Shown: positions 21,719 through 33,233 of the stretch, piece after piece
How the letters are laid out: each line of letters begins with the position of its first letter
Numbering within the stretch: the first letter of the stretch is position 1
DNA from: Sisyra terminalis
Lineage: Eukaryota > Arthropoda > Insecta > Neuroptera > Sisyridae
DNA: 64,000 bases
Reading direction: 5' to 3'
NCBI GenBank assembly: GCA_958496175.1
Contig: OY292275.1
Coordinates: 27,567,001-27,631,000 of the forward strand
Notes under the pieces: model-generated
The model's input: only the letters and a program-made list of their open reading frames with translations
Told to the model about the DNA's origin: nothing
Database searches by the model: none
Program-made: the position numbers and the translations under genes

Positions 21719-22930
21719 TCGTAAAAGAGCTGCTGATAATTCCAATCGTGAGATAGTGAGGCGCTGTATTGGTGCAACTTTGGTCTTAGAGCAAACCAGA
21801 GTTACTTGAGCTGGTCGATGTGCATTTGAGGATCTAATGTAGACAACCGTAGCCATGGCTGCTTGTGAGGTGTCAGAGAAACCGTGTATTTCCACATTGG
21901 ATCTATCTCAAATATCTGAAAACTGTTCTGAATCATGATTTGCGAAAGCTTAAATAATTCGCTACGAAACGTCTTCCATCGATGTACTATCTGAGGGGGA
22001 GAGTGTCGTTCAATCCAACCTTCTCCACAAATGATGGTTAACAACTAGCAAATACCGCTCGTCAGGAGACATGACCTGATAGAGGAGGCAATCCACTACA
22101 AAATGGCTGTCACTTTCGCGTGCGCATATTCGTGAATTCTAAGAAAGTGTGTTATGGGTGTTTGACGCTGTTGATGTGAGATTTTGAGCAAGAGTCTTCA
22201 TTTTGACTTGTGATAGGTTTGCACCAGGTGCACCAGTTTTGCCTGGTGGTGAGTTTGAGTGAATGACATGAATATGAGCTTTAGATTGTTTAGCGTTGTT
22301 GGAGCCATTGTGAATATTATTGAGTTTGTTAATATCCTTAGTCGTCTAGTTAACACAGTTGGACCTGCGTGTGGCTGTTTCATTGGTGTCGATGACTTCT
22401 CGGGTTCGAATAAGACAAGAAAGAAAATCATTAAGCTGTTCGAAGGTCGAATACTCAGTTGATTTGCTCAAACTAAGCTCCCAAACCTCGCGACTGCGAG
22501 TGTCAAGATGAGAAATTACGAGATAGAGTAACAATGGATCTCGATTGGTCGTTTCTACGGCTTTAGTCTTGTTGACTGTGTTGAAAAGATCACGGAGACT
22601 TTGTGCTGAAAAGCGCTCGAGAGTGCGTATGTGAAACAGCTTGTCTAAATATGCTGAGAAAAGCAGACGCTTGTTCTCGTATTGTGCAACGAGAGTGTCC
22701 TAAGCGTAGGCGAACGATTTCTCGTTGATGGAGATGTTGGCGATGAGGCAAGCAGCGTCATCTTTCAAGCTATCCTAAAGGAATTGAATTTTATAGACAT
22801 CATCCACGTCATCACGACCGCCAATGTTTGCCATGAACTTGTCATGAATATAATTCTATCTTTTCCCCGGGGTTTGATGTTCTTCCCAATCATTAGATCC
22901 CTAATGTGATTGTGAGAACATTCAGTGTGA
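21719..22930 (-). mobile_element. BEL/Pao retrotransposon remnant (gag joined to RNase H)
   Basis: On the minus strand, in order: a DUF1759-type gag region (SLKDDAACLIANISI, QYENKRLLFSAYLDKLF, then LLLYLVISHLDTRSREVWEL and YSTFEQLNDFLSCLIRTRE), a serine/threonine-rich linker, a knuckle-like piece, then pol: LPPQIVHRW-like sequence, VEIHGFSDTSQAAMATVVYI with the RNase H Asp, and TKVAPIQRLTISRLEL. Protease and RT are deleted. Several frame shifts and stops interrupt. It truncates the Harbinger transposase at 21718 and abuts a plus-strand gypsy piece at about 22915. Confidence 0.8.
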
Positions 22931-23735
22931 AACCATGCGCGTCAGATCGGGCCATGGGGGCAGTTCTCCTGAAAGAACATGGGAGACAGTCCAGTACGCG
23001 AGCCGAAAGTTACAACCGGCGGTAACCCGGTATCCAACTTATGAAAAGGAATGCCTAGCGGCAGTCTGGGCAGTGGAAAAATTCGTTCCGTACCTGGAAA
23101 TCCAACCTTTCGTTCTCCAGACGAACAACAGCACGATCACCTGGATGATGAACCACCCCAAGCAGCTGAGAAAAGTCGGTCGTTGGGGACTGAAATTGAG
23201 CCGATTTAAGTTTTCGGTCGAACACATACGAGGTACCCAAAACTCTGGGGCCGACTGCCTTAGTCGCTTGTTCCGCCAGGCCGTGGAAAATCCCGAGCAG
23301 GAAAGGGAGGAATGTGTTAATCTACTCCGCACCATTCTGGAATCTTTCGCCTCCATTGCCGAGTATCAACAGAAAGATGACCCCTCTCGACGTATCCTGG
23401 ACCAACTCAAAGCGGGGCGGGAGGTCAAATCGTACGAGAGAGTCAATGGCTTGTTAACGATGAGGTGCGGAGGGGGTGGAAGAAGACGAATTGTAGTTCC
23501 TCCGGTTCCACGACCCATGCTCCTGCACTAATATCACGACCTGGACACGAAGGCCATCCTGGGGTCGAGAAAACTCAACGTAGCCTGGCCCGCGAGTTCT
23601 GGTGGTCGGGAATGTACACCGATGTGCTGAAGTACGTTCGCTTGTGTCCCCATTGTCAACGAGCGAAACCTTTAAATTCCTTGCCACGTCACGCGGTGCA
23701 TACTCGGCGCAAATCCCCTCCAAAATCTGGGAAAA
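22915..23735 (+). pseudogene. Ty3/gypsy RNase H plus integrase zinc finger
   Basis: The frame starts in RNase H (CASDRAMGAVLLKEHG, with the usual TDASDxGxGAVL), shifts at about 22985, then reads QYASRKLQPAVTRYPTYEKE, CLAAVWAVEKF, LSRFKFSVEHIRGTQNSGAD and CLSRL. After a linker and a frame change at about 23530 comes the HHCC zinc finger, GHEGHPGVEKTQRSLAREFW and YVRLCPHCQRAKP. The integrase core is missing. In RNase H the catalytic Asp of Q-T-D is lost (LQTNNSTITWM). GC content is much higher than around it, so the insertion is fairly recent or has a distinct base composition. Confidence 0.85.
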
Positions 23736-25400
23736 GGTATACGTTAGACGTGTCATTACGTTATTTTCAAGAAACGTAACAAAACCAGTAACTTGGTCGG
23801 CGTAACCTGTTTCAAAACTAGTGATTTTTGTAACTAGTTCAATTATTGTGATTCTTTGCATAAACACCTCCACCAACTATACAGTTACATACGTTACACA
23901 CGAAACGACAATAAATAACTATCTAAGTGTTTATAGCTATTTTCAAGCTTAGGATTTAAGACCATAATGTAATTATTTTCAAATTTAAATTTCCTCCTTA
24001 GTTGAAATTCAGTATAAGTTTCTATATACCTCTCAGCACTAAAGCTTGCGAAGAAGAAATTAAGATAGTTAAACATATAGCCATTACTAATGGATAAGAC
24101 AGTTCAATCGTAGACAAAATAATATCGAAATTTACTAAAAAATCCATTCTTCCAACTCCACAAAAAGAAAAATAGTATATAAAAGCAGACTTCAATAATG
24201 TATTCAATTTTACAATCGCCAACTTCCTAAAGAAAAATAACTTCAATTTCGCATTTTCAAAAAACAATAATATGATGAAAATTCTCAAACCATTGGAGAA
24301 AATATTTTTACATATTTTATAAAATATTTTATCCCGAACAGTAAGTTTCAAAATGAGTTTTGTGCTGGCAGGCTGGCGACATGCACTTCCATGACATTCT
24401 CTTAGACATATTTAACCTTTTTATTTACAACAAGAATCGGATACTAATAAATGATGACGTTTATTCATACAAAAATAATATTTGTACTCTAAAAATCACA
24501 TTTCTTAAAACATTTTGGTTAGTTTTTGAAAATCAAATGATTTATAATACTAAATAAGTCAAATGTTACATTAATCAAATAAAATCAGTGACGTCATTTG
24601 GGAAGCTGTAATTTCAGAATTCACCTACAATGGAACAACAGAGATACTAGAATGCATTTGCGGTTTTCCATGGCTATACAAAAGTTGGCATCGGTCCAGT
24701 TACATAATCATTTTGAAATGTATTTACACCTAAATCGTTCCAAACAACCACTCTTCAATCAAATGCAATAATCAAAACAAGCTATTAATTGTAAACTATA
24801 TTCATAGTTAAAAGATATTACTGCTTTAACTAGAAAACTATGTTCAATTTTTATTCCATCATGTTTAAAAAGCTTTTAAATTTTTTTTTTCATGAAATTT
24901 ATGTATGTTGCACCACTCCATGTCTAGGTAGTAACTTTATTCATTTTCATTTATTCCATTTCAGTTAACGAAAATATTTGTAATTCCGGAAATAACGCTA
25001 TATTACAAAGTAGTATTTTTGTCTGTGTTCATATTTTCCGGCACTTTTACACAAGTAAATTGTAACAACTATAGGTACTAATAAACAAAATTCTAACGAC
25101 TATCTATACATTTTATTTGTTTCAAGATGTTTTAATTCTAAACAGGAGGATCCGTTGAACTTCGTATCACCTAAAATTGAATTGAAAAAATCAGTTAATA
25201 TCGGTAATATGGCTTCATTTTTAATTATTAATATGGATATAACTAAATAGATTTACTAATGCTTGATAACAAAATAAGTATTTAGATTCATATCTATAAG
25301 AACATTAAACATATTAAAACCCATATGCATACAAAAATTTATAAAATCTCACTTATTTATGAGTTTTTAGACATAAATATCTGATATTTCTAAAAAAAAA
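23736..25400. other. AT-rich interval; hydrophobic minus-strand frame of unknown origin
   Basis: A 109-residue minus-strand frame at 24022-24351 is hydrophobic (LSYPLVMAICLTILISSS near its end looks membrane-spanning). I do not recognise it, and AT-rich DNA readily yields Phe/Ile/Leu-rich frames. A decayed exon of a host membrane protein is possible but unsupported. Nothing else was recognised. Confidence 0.3.
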
Positions 25401-25946
25401 AATATTTTTGACTGTTTGTGTCCCTTGAAATTGTATTGTTCTTTTGGCCAATGCGCTCCTACGATCGCTTTTAGTCAAGGACTGGATGCTTACTGGGAAT
25501 ATTCCTATTTTCTTCAGTACTTTTTCAGATCTTTCATTCCATCGACTAAAACATTCAGTTCACGGTGGAGACTGAGACCAATAACTGTCTACCGTACCGG
25601 ATGTATTAATTGAAAGACTAACTAATGGGGAGTTGATCATCAGCTGGTACAACAAGCCATACAGCTCTAGAAGAATTTTAAATTTTAGATCGGACCATCC
25701 ACTGTGCCAATAACTTGGAGTAGCTCAAGTGTTTTTAAACAGAGCTATACGAGTTAGTCATAGAACTAGGGTTGAAATAGGTCTGAGTAAGGTTAAGAAA
25801 TTGTTGTCCTTAAATGGTTATCCAGGGATCAGCAATTAAAAAATGTGAAACAACAACTAAGGAGAGAAAAGAGAATTGAGAAACATTTCAAGAGCGACAC
25901 AGAACTTATGAAGTAGTAGTTTTGTAAGTTTCCATACATCAACACC

Positions 25947-26335
25947 TTGTCATCAAGAATAGGGCTTCTGTTTAGATCTACTTATTGTAAATTAGTTTAT
26001 TACAATTTATCTAAAGTGAAACTACTATATAGTCAAATAAAAGATAAAGTCAACAAAGATGAGAGGTCTTGCTTAGTGTATAGGATACCTTGCTCCTGTG
26101 GTAAGGTTTATGTGGGACAAACAAAACAGAAACGAAAAGAGATCTGAAACTGAAAGATCATAAGAATGATTGTTGACCGGAAAATATTATAAAAACGAAC
26201 ATAACAGGCATTAGTAGAGCATCACTTTAACACTGGTCATAGTTTTCAATTTGACGAGACTGCTAGATTAGATTATGAGAACAAAATGAAACGTGAGTGA
26301 AATGGTGTACATTCAAACATCAAACAACGTGAATT
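25947..26335 (+). pseudogene. Penelope GIY-YIG endonuclease domain
   Basis: The first 66 residues are open (LVYRIPCSCGKVYVGQTK is the GIY-YIG core, as (V/I)Y-x10-YVGQT). After a stop at 26147 the remaining domain is readable in other frames: LVEHHFNTGHSF with the conserved HxxxxxH segment and RLDYENKMKRE with the catalytic Glu region. In Penelope elements this domain nicks the target to prime reverse transcription. Frame breaks and stops make this copy inactive. Confidence 0.75.
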
Positions 26336-26652
26336 TCAGGTCTGGTGTTGCATAGTGACATTGTGACAAAAACCTTTAATTATTCAGTGTTAATTATTTT
26401 TACGTCGTTTTATATATTTGAAAGAAATTTCAAGAAATTATTTAAAACAACAATATATGTGAAAGAAAGAATACAGCTGAATAACATTCTGTCTTGTTCT
26501 ATACTAATTATTAAATATGTAAACTTAAGACAAAGATGTTAACTTTAAATATAATTATTATTATTTATTGAGTTTTCTCTCATGTCTATAGTATTGATTT
26601 GTTAACTATTTATTGTAATTTTTACTAATTATTGTACATTTTTTTAGTTTGC

Positions 26653-26686
26653 CTGAAGAAACAGAAATAAAGTCTGCGAAACGTCG
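26653..26686 (+). ncRNA. Hammerhead-ribozyme-like core in Penelope 3' region
   Basis: CTGAAGA, a possible stem II (CAGA with TCTG, 7-nt loop), then GAAA and CGTC: this is the CUGANGA...GAAA arrangement of hammerhead cores, which are known in Penelope terminal regions. I could not pair stems I and III or place a cleavage site, so activity is doubtful. Confidence 0.35.
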
Positions 26687-26700
26687 CAATTTTTATAATT

Positions 26701-28740
26701 TAACATTTTCATTTATTAAGTCCAAACTCCTAACATAAAAACTTATTTATTTTTAAATCATGGACGAGATTCAAAAGGTCAGTATATTTTTAAGTATTTC
26801 TATTTTCTTTTTTTAAGTTTTTCAATATATTTTTAATATTAATTTTGTGACTCTCAAGTTTGAACTAACTGATTGTTGTCATTTTAGGAACTATCATTTC
26901 AATTGTTATTAAATTAACTTACTTTTTTTCAAATTTAAATATTTAATTAAAAAAGAAATACTTGGGTGATACTTAAATTTTACGATGGATTCAGGCGTTG
27001 CTATTGAAAATAAGCAGGTGTAACAAAATTCAGCGCGATCAAGTGCTGGGAAGTAAGTGAAAAATTAGATTATAAATCCTGTACCTTACAAACTAACAAC
27101 AAAGTGAGCTAAACGAAAGTAGTATTTCATTTAATTAATTGGAATAACTATTTTACTTATTGATATTCACATTTTATATTATTATTCAATAACAAAATAA
27201 CAATATTATTTTAGATCAAAATCAGCCTACAGGATTTGATGTAAACACAGAATTATATGCATATTTAATTTTCATAAAACTTCAATGAATTTGAAGGGTA
27301 TTTAAAAAAGAACTTTGTGCAGACGATGATAACTTTCGCTCAAACGTAAAATAAAAATAAAAGGTTACCCAAGAGAGAACTGTATTTTATTTGGAAGAAT
27401 TTTATTAGTCCACAAATGGTTTCATTTTATGAAAGTCCATCAACAATTTAGTTTTTCTGTTTTTCAAGAGAGTTTTTCTCAAACAACATTGAAGCTTTTT
27501 ATCGATTTTGTCTTACTGTTCAATTTAAATTTCCAATATCTCTGCTCTAAAGATAAAGCTTTTTTTACCATATTAGTTATGTCAACGATGCATAGTAATA
27601 TAAATTACCAATACAAAATACGCTGGTTGTGCATATTTGATTGCAATAGAAATATAAATTCAAATTGATTAGCTATTAATGCAAAGTATCCCCACATATC
27701 GTTCAATACATACAATAACCGCATGTTTGCACTAGTATTCTGGGTTACAAATTTCATTTTATTTCTCGAATTAAAAATATATTTAAGATATTTTAACTGT
27801 TATATCATCCCTTGTGAGAGACTTTCAGAAAAATTATGCGACTTATACTTTTATCTCAACTATAACAAACAGTAGTTAAGGCATTCGTTTTTTAAATATT
27901 TAATGTAAATTTAAGTATATTTAATAATAAATTAATTTTATTTGTAAACTAAATGTGTTATTTTAAAGAATAATGAATGTTAAACTCTTGGTTAAAATAA
28001 ATACAGCTTCACATAATTGCTTTATTTTAGAACCAAAGTAGTTACCAAAGTTTTACTATTAAAACCATTTATTAAAAGAAGATACAAAAATACATAATCA
28101 TTAGTTTACACACTTTAATTTATTAAGAAATGGACAAATAGAAAATTGAATTTGAATATCCACAATTTTAAAGAAACCAACAGTGGCTTCAGATTAATCA
28201 GTCCATGTAGACAATTTTAATAGTAATTTTGACGTCCAATGTAAACAGCTTTGTCTCTTTCAAATGCTAACTATTGATTTTGAGTTGGTTCACTATTGTT
28301 CAAGGGAATATAATGAATAAGAGGCGACCAAATTGTCAGATTTAGAGAAATGCAAATGTGTTCGAACCACTTACATTTACATACAAAATTACTTTTACAT
28401 GAAAAATATTTCTATTTCAAAAATTCAAGCGTTTCTGTAGTTAATGTGAAAAAGTAAAAAAATTAAATATTTTAAATATTTTAAATAAGTATGTTTTCTC
28501 TTCTTTTGTTTTGTCAAAGTTGTTCAAGTAGATTATACAAAGAGCTTCTCCGAAAAGATTAGTAAGCTAAAATTATTATATAATTTAAAATATATTTTGT
28601 ATAGTTAATTATTTTATATAGTATAACATAATTTTTAATTGTAGATGATAAAACTCTCTAAAAAGCTCTCAGCTTTTGTTAAATAAAGAAGACAACTCAG
28701 GTTATTTAAAACCGTTTTTTTATATGATGTTTTTTAGTTT
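26701..28740. other. AT-rich interval without a recognised gene
   Basis: About 2 kb of very AT-rich sequence with only short frames of biased composition (for example 27429-27668). No repeat family or coding motif was recognised. Confidence 0.5.
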
Positions 28741-28747
28741 TCAAATT

Positions 28748-28781
28748 AGCTACGTTTCGTTACGTATCGTAACTTCATCAG
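28748..28781 (-). ncRNA. Hammerhead-like core on the minus strand
   Basis: Minus strand: CTGATGAAG, a perfect 5-bp stem (GTTAC/GTAAC with loop GATAC), then GAAACGTAGC. The core matches CUGANGA-stem II-GAAA with one extra A before the stem. The sequence resembles a motif repeated at Penelope ends. Stems I and III are not evident. It is 90 bp outside the inverted-repeat transposon that begins at 28868. Confidence 0.4.
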
Positions 28782-28867
28782 GCTTCTATAAGAAAATAAA
28801 ATAATTACAAAATATGTCAATCATACATAAATTACAAAATTATAATTATATACATATAATATAGAAA

Positions 28868-30227
28868 ACACAGGTCTACAAAAAAAAAACTGTTTCGTTT
28901 GGTGCCGCTAATTCTATGTTATAATTTGGTTAATTAGCTCACAAGACGTCGTGCGAAGCTGTTAAAACGTTGAAGCTACGCTCAAGTTTGGATCAATCGA
29001 TCAGAACCTAAAAAATGTATTTTATCATACTTAATGCCATTATAATCAATACATTTCTTTTTTTAATTAATAATATCGATATGTCGTCATCGAGAAGGTA
29101 TTGTGTATATAATCCAAATACATTTTGTTATATTTGTGGTGAATATGTAGTTAAAAAATTAGAAAACCTATAACAAATTTCGTGAAGAAGGCATACGCTG
29201 ATTACTTTAATATAGAGATGAAGGCTCTGAACAAACCGTGGGTTCCAAACATTGTGTGCAAGTTGTGTAGTGAACATTTAAGACAGTGGGCAAACGGTGA
29301 ACGTAATCATTTAAACTATAGTGTGCCGATGATTTGACAGAACCGAAAAATCACATTGATGACTGTTATTTTTGTATTGTAGAATTACATGGTATAAACA
29401 AAAGAAAAATGATATATCCTGATTTACCGTCTACTAAAAGACCTCGACTGTGTTCAGATGACGTCTTATGAGTCAAGATTTTATGAAGCAATATGTTAAG
29501 GCATTAGATAAAACTGGTCCGTGTTTTGAATATCTTTCAAGAAAGTTTCCCGGTTTAAGTAAAGAAAAACTAAAAGCTGGTATTTTTGACGGTCCACAAA
29601 TAAAACTTTTAATGAAAGACAGCAGTTTTATTCATTCAATGAATGATTTAGAAGCAGCGGCTTGGAAATCTTTTGTTATGTGGTAAAAAGTTTTTTAGGA
29701 AATCAGAAGGCCGAAAATTTCAAAGAGTTAATTCAAAACCTCTTAATTAGCTTTAAAAATTTAGGTTGTAATATGAGTATAAAAATACACTATCTCGACA
29801 ATCATTTAAATAGGTTTCCTGAAAATCTGGGAGCGTATAGCGAAGAACAAGGAGAACGTTTTCATCAAGATTTAAAGGTGATACCAATAGATGATTAAAA
29901 GGTGATTATTAGGTGATTAAAATAGATACCAAGGTCGTTGGGATGAGCATATGATGGCAGATTACTGTTGGCGTATTAAACGGGAATGTTCTGAAGACAT
30001 CCATCGGAAAAAATCTAGAAAGACAAGCTTCTAAGCTGTTAAATAAATATGCATTTACATGTAATTAAAGCTTTTGAATTAAATGTTTGTTAATTTATTT
30101 ACCCTTGCGAAATCTCGAAAACTGCACGTAGCATTAACGAAGTAAGTATTAAGTTTTTATCAGGGTACCGAATGTAATTGAAATCAGTTTTCCTTTTAGC
30201 GGCACCAAAATCATTGTAGACCTGTGT
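28868..30227 (+). mobile_element. Unclassified TIR DNA transposon, internally deleted
   Basis: The left end ACACAGGTCTACAA...TTTGGTGCCGCTAA (28868-28911) and the reverse complement of the right end, ACACAGGTCTACAATG...TTTGGTGCCGCTAA (30196-30227), share their outer 14 and inner 15 bases; the left has a 12-base A-rich insertion between. Both flanks are (TA)-rich with ATAATATA nearby, so the target duplication cannot be read. Inside is a plus-strand remnant of a large protein found repeatedly in arthropod genomes. Superfamily unknown to me. Confidence 0.75.
29080..30035 (+). pseudogene. Remnant of an uncharacterised transposon-encoded protein
   Basis: The N-terminal part reads SSRRYCVYNPNTFCYICGEY, a CxxC zinc-binding start, continues through IVCKLCSEHLRQWANGE-like sequence and HIDDCYFCIVELHG (second CxxC). 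Then it jumps to KQYVKALDKTGPCFEYLSRK, FPGLSKEKLKAGIFDGPQIK, NLGCNMSIKIHYLDNHLNRF, and ENLGAYSEEQGERFHQDLK. I recall these C-terminal motifs from multicopy arthropod and cnidarian proteins of unknown function. The central part, probably several hundred residues with any catalytic core, is deleted. The association with terminal inverted repeats argues that the family is a transposase; that is inference. Confidence 0.55.
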
Positions 30228-30274
30228 AATATAATATATTTTTAATGAAATAGTAATAACCAACTCATAATTAA

Positions 30275-31487
30275 CAAGACCTGACAAGGAAGGAGCCACT
30301 GTGATCATGAAGAGAGGAATACCATCGGGTGATGAGTGATACCCTGGATAATCACAATGTCTATAAAAAGGTAAGTAAAAATTCTACAGCTAACTACCAA
30401 GACAAAATTAATAAATTTGTCAATAAGTTAGTTAAAGAGAAGGCCATTGATGAGAGTGTTAGTAAAAATATTAAAACATACAATGCTGTTCCTCCGAAAA
30501 TTTATGGTGTACATAAAGTCTATAAATTGGGATGCAAATTACGATCTGTGGTTAGTTGTATCAATACCCCGTATTTACAACTTAGCGTCATTCCTACATA
30601 CTTTACTGCTACCATCGATTGGTATACCTACCGTACAACATTAAGAATTACACAGAGTTTGTTAAAAAAATTCAAGGTACGGTGTCACCAGAAGGATGCT
30701 GGTGTCGCTTGATGTAGTATCTTTATTCACAATTATACTGAAAGACTTGGTGTTGAAAATTGTGGATAAAGAATGAGGTTAAACAGTTCATCAAGATACC
30801 TAAAGGGGCGATAATTGAACTGATCACTTTGTGCTTTAATACTAGTTATTTCAGCTACGAGGATAATTTTTACCTTCAATTAGATGGGACGAGTATGGGG
30901 AATCCAGTAAGTCCTGCGCTGGCGAATTTAGTTATGAATTATGTATTAAAAACATATTGAGGATTTTGCCGTTCGAGGTTCCATTTATTTACTTACATGT
31001 CGATGCCACTTTGGCGGCAGTACCAGTTATAGAAAAATATAATTTACTGAATTATTTCAATAATGTCCATCCAAATATCCAATTCACTTTGGAATTGGAG
31101 AGGGATGGTAGTATCGCATTTTTAGATACTCTGGTATTGAGGTTACCTGAAGGTAAATTAATCACGAATTGGTACCAAAATCCCACACCGTCTGGAAGAC
31201 TTCTAAATTTACGATCACATTCAATTTCACTTAAAGCGAGTGTTATACTGGGATTGTTATACAGATTTATGAATTTAAGCCATAAGTCGTTCCATGACAA
31301 AAATATGACGAAGGTGATTAATTTACTTTAATTAAATAACTATCAAATTAATTAATTTTAAACTAAATAACTATCAAAGATTTTTCATCAATCAGTGTAT
31401 TGAGAAATTTTAGCGTATACATCTAAGAGATGGTAATGAGGGAGAAAGGATTCTGAAGGACAATCAGACTAGTAACATTAATACTGT
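30275..31487 (+). pseudogene. Penelope-like element copy B, reverse transcriptase
   Basis: It begins with a DKEGATVIM-like motif, then MMSDTLDNHNVYKKV, AVPPKIYGVHKVYKLG and LRSVVSCINTP (RT motifs 1-2), MLVSLDVVSLFTI in a shifted frame (catalytic Asp of motif A), FYLQLDGTSMGNPVSPALAN (motif B), and FIYLHVDATLAAV where the YVDD box has become HVDA, so the second catalytic Asp is lost. The C-terminal LERDGSIAFLDTLVLRL and WYQNPTPSGRLLNLRS follow. Four frame breaks are present. The GIY-YIG end is missing because an LTR starts at 31488. Similar to copy A at 25.4 kb but more complete in the RT. Confidence 0.8.
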
Positions 31488-31681
31488 TGTAGCGGCTCGG
31501 CCCAAAAAAAAAAAATAATTATTTGTATCATAATATCTTGTATAATGGTAGGTTGCTTGCGGAGCGTAGTTGCTTCGCAACATAATTTTTGTTATAGCAT
31601 AAATATAAATATTTTGTCAATATTAGATTATATTATTGAAGAACGGATTGAATAAAAAAAATTTCATTAAAAATCTCTTCA
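31488..31681 (-). mobile_element. 3' LTR, family L2 (gypsy-type)
   Basis: A 194-bp unit TGTAGCGGCTCGG...CTCTTCA is shared with the solo LTR at 54905-55088; similarity stops exactly after CTCTTCA in both. The integrase gene on its right ends inside it, so the coding region overlaps the LTR. It cut into the Penelope gene at its left. The element's other LTR was not found. Confidence 0.75.
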
Positions 31682-32150
31682 AATCGGTGACTCCGATTTC
31701 TTCGACCAGAACGTGTTATTACATTTGAAATTGGGGAAATCGATTCGTCCGGCTCGTTGATGGTCTGGTTGTTGTTGATGTCGCTGTGGAGGTATTGGTC
31801 GTCGTTTGCCAACACGTGGGGGGCTGGTTTCAGCCGATCTATGGACACCGTTACGATTTTTCCCCTGATTTTTAAGTACAAGTTTTTAGGACCAGGCTTT
31901 ATTACCTCAAATAGCCCATCGTACGGTGGCTGCAAGGAGTTTTTCATAGCATCGTTACGTAGGAAAACGTGTTTTGACGAACGCAGATCTGTGTGTATGA
32001 AACTTCGTTTTTCACCATGTCGCTAAGCGGATATTGGGGAAATTTTAGCCATACTATTTTTTTGTCTTGTAACGTATGATGATGTCTCTTCTTTGATTTC
32101 ATCTTTGCTATGCCAAAAATTCTCTTTCTCAAAAAACCTCTTCACTGTCA
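31633..32150 (-). pseudogene. Gypsy integrase C-terminus
   Basis: The 104-residue frame starts at the end of integrase: SLQPPYDGLFEVIKPGPKNL, then VTVSIDRLKPAPHV and TRSGRRNRSHRF. This is the GPY/F-like domain (L.PPYDGP+.V....K.......G....+S.DRLKPA) of the mdg1/Tama-type gypsy elements. Upstream, in other frames, the strand before it is still readable (SSKHVFLRNDAM-like). Everything further 5' is gone after about 32150. The protein's last 16 residues are encoded by the LTR. Same general clade as the element at 55.6-57.6 kb. Confidence 0.75.
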
Positions 32151-32859
32151 TAAAAAAGAAGAAAGAAGAGAATCGAAAATAAAGAATACCCATTTGCGAG
32201 TTTTCGCTTCGTTTTCTTAGAAAATAGGTTTTTAGTAGAAAAATTACAATGTTATTTCTTATGGGAAAAAAATAATTTTGAGTTTGGCCAATCGATGAAA
32301 CTTGGCGTAATTTATCCTACTAATATTATAAAGGCGAAAGTTTGTTTGGATGGATGTATGGATGGATGTTTGTTCCTCTTTCACGCAAAAACTACTAAAC
32401 GGATTTTAATGAAACTTTACAGTAATGTAGCTTATAGATCAGAATAACACATAGGCTATAATTTATAAAGATATTGTGTGAATTGTCCAAAATATAACGA
32501 TAAATGTCATTTAAGTCTGAAAAAATTCTGCAATCTGCGAGCTATTCAGGCGTGTGCTGCAAAAACAGTTAGTGCTACATGTATATAATGTATGGTGAAA
32601 ATATTTATCTTAAATAGTCCTACAAAAAATTCTGCGACACCATATATATCTATCTTTTATGAGTAAGCCATTATTGTCAAAATAGTGAACCATAAATACA
32701 ATAAAAATTGATAATTTATTTCTAATGCACATTTGGTAGTAATAAATGGATCCTTATCAAAATGAATACTTTTATCGCTTTTGGTATTTAAAGGAGATAA
32801 ATTTTGTCCTTCACAATACATCATTTGGACAAATATTTTAATAGTTACGACGATGACAA

Positions 32860-33025
32860 ACCGAACGCGCGATACTATGGTATGTTACGGTCCGACGGGC
32901 GGCGCGGCGGGCGAATGGAGCGGGGTCGGTCGCGGTGAGGTGGGAGGAGAAGTCGCTCATCGCTGAGTGCGCGACCCGAACGCGGGCAGACGCGTGAGGG
33001 CAGACGTCGTTGACGGTTGTGTTCG
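32860..33025 (+). promoter_or_regulatory. CpG-rich leader upstream of the Helitron gene
   Basis: A short block of high GC with many CpG (GGGCGGCGCGGCGGGCG, GCGCGACCCGAACGCGGGC) stands out from its roughly 70% AT surroundings and lies 210-370 bases before the Rep-helicase start codon. It could be the promoter or 5' untranslated leader of the element, perhaps captured from a host gene. No TATA box or splice site was assigned. Confidence 0.4.
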
Positions 33026-33233
33026 TTTTGCGAATTTTGAAGGCACTAGCGATTTGCATTTATAGTAATTAAGTAAGGATAATGTGTATATAGTAATAGA
33101 ATAATATTAGAATTATTTTTTGCCTGTCTATTAATTAGTAAGTAGCTATAATTTTGATTTAATAGGCAGGTTTTGCATTTTTCAAGTATAAAAATAAAAA
33201 TATCGTAGAAAAAGTACCTCCTAAGAAATAATT

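Larger units (their letters stand above)
25430..26700 (+). mobile_element. Penelope-like element, copy A (RT end plus GIY-YIG)
   Basis: The 5' part reads the last RT section (NIQFTVETETNNCLP, then NGELIISWYNKPYSSRRILN), with several stops. After a linker the frame LSKVKLLYSQIKDKVNKDER leads into CLVYRIPCSCGKVYVGQTKQ, the GIY-YIG endonuclease of Penelope-like elements with its CxC, and on through HHFNTGHSFQFDETARLDYE. At 26653-26686 lies a hammerhead-like core. The palm with the catalytic Asp pair is missing and the element is 5'-truncated. Confidence 0.8.

Noticed and set aside
24022..24351. 109-residue hydrophobic minus-strand frame, possible receptor or transporter exon
   Set aside because: No family motif, and AT-rich DNA yields such frames by chance.
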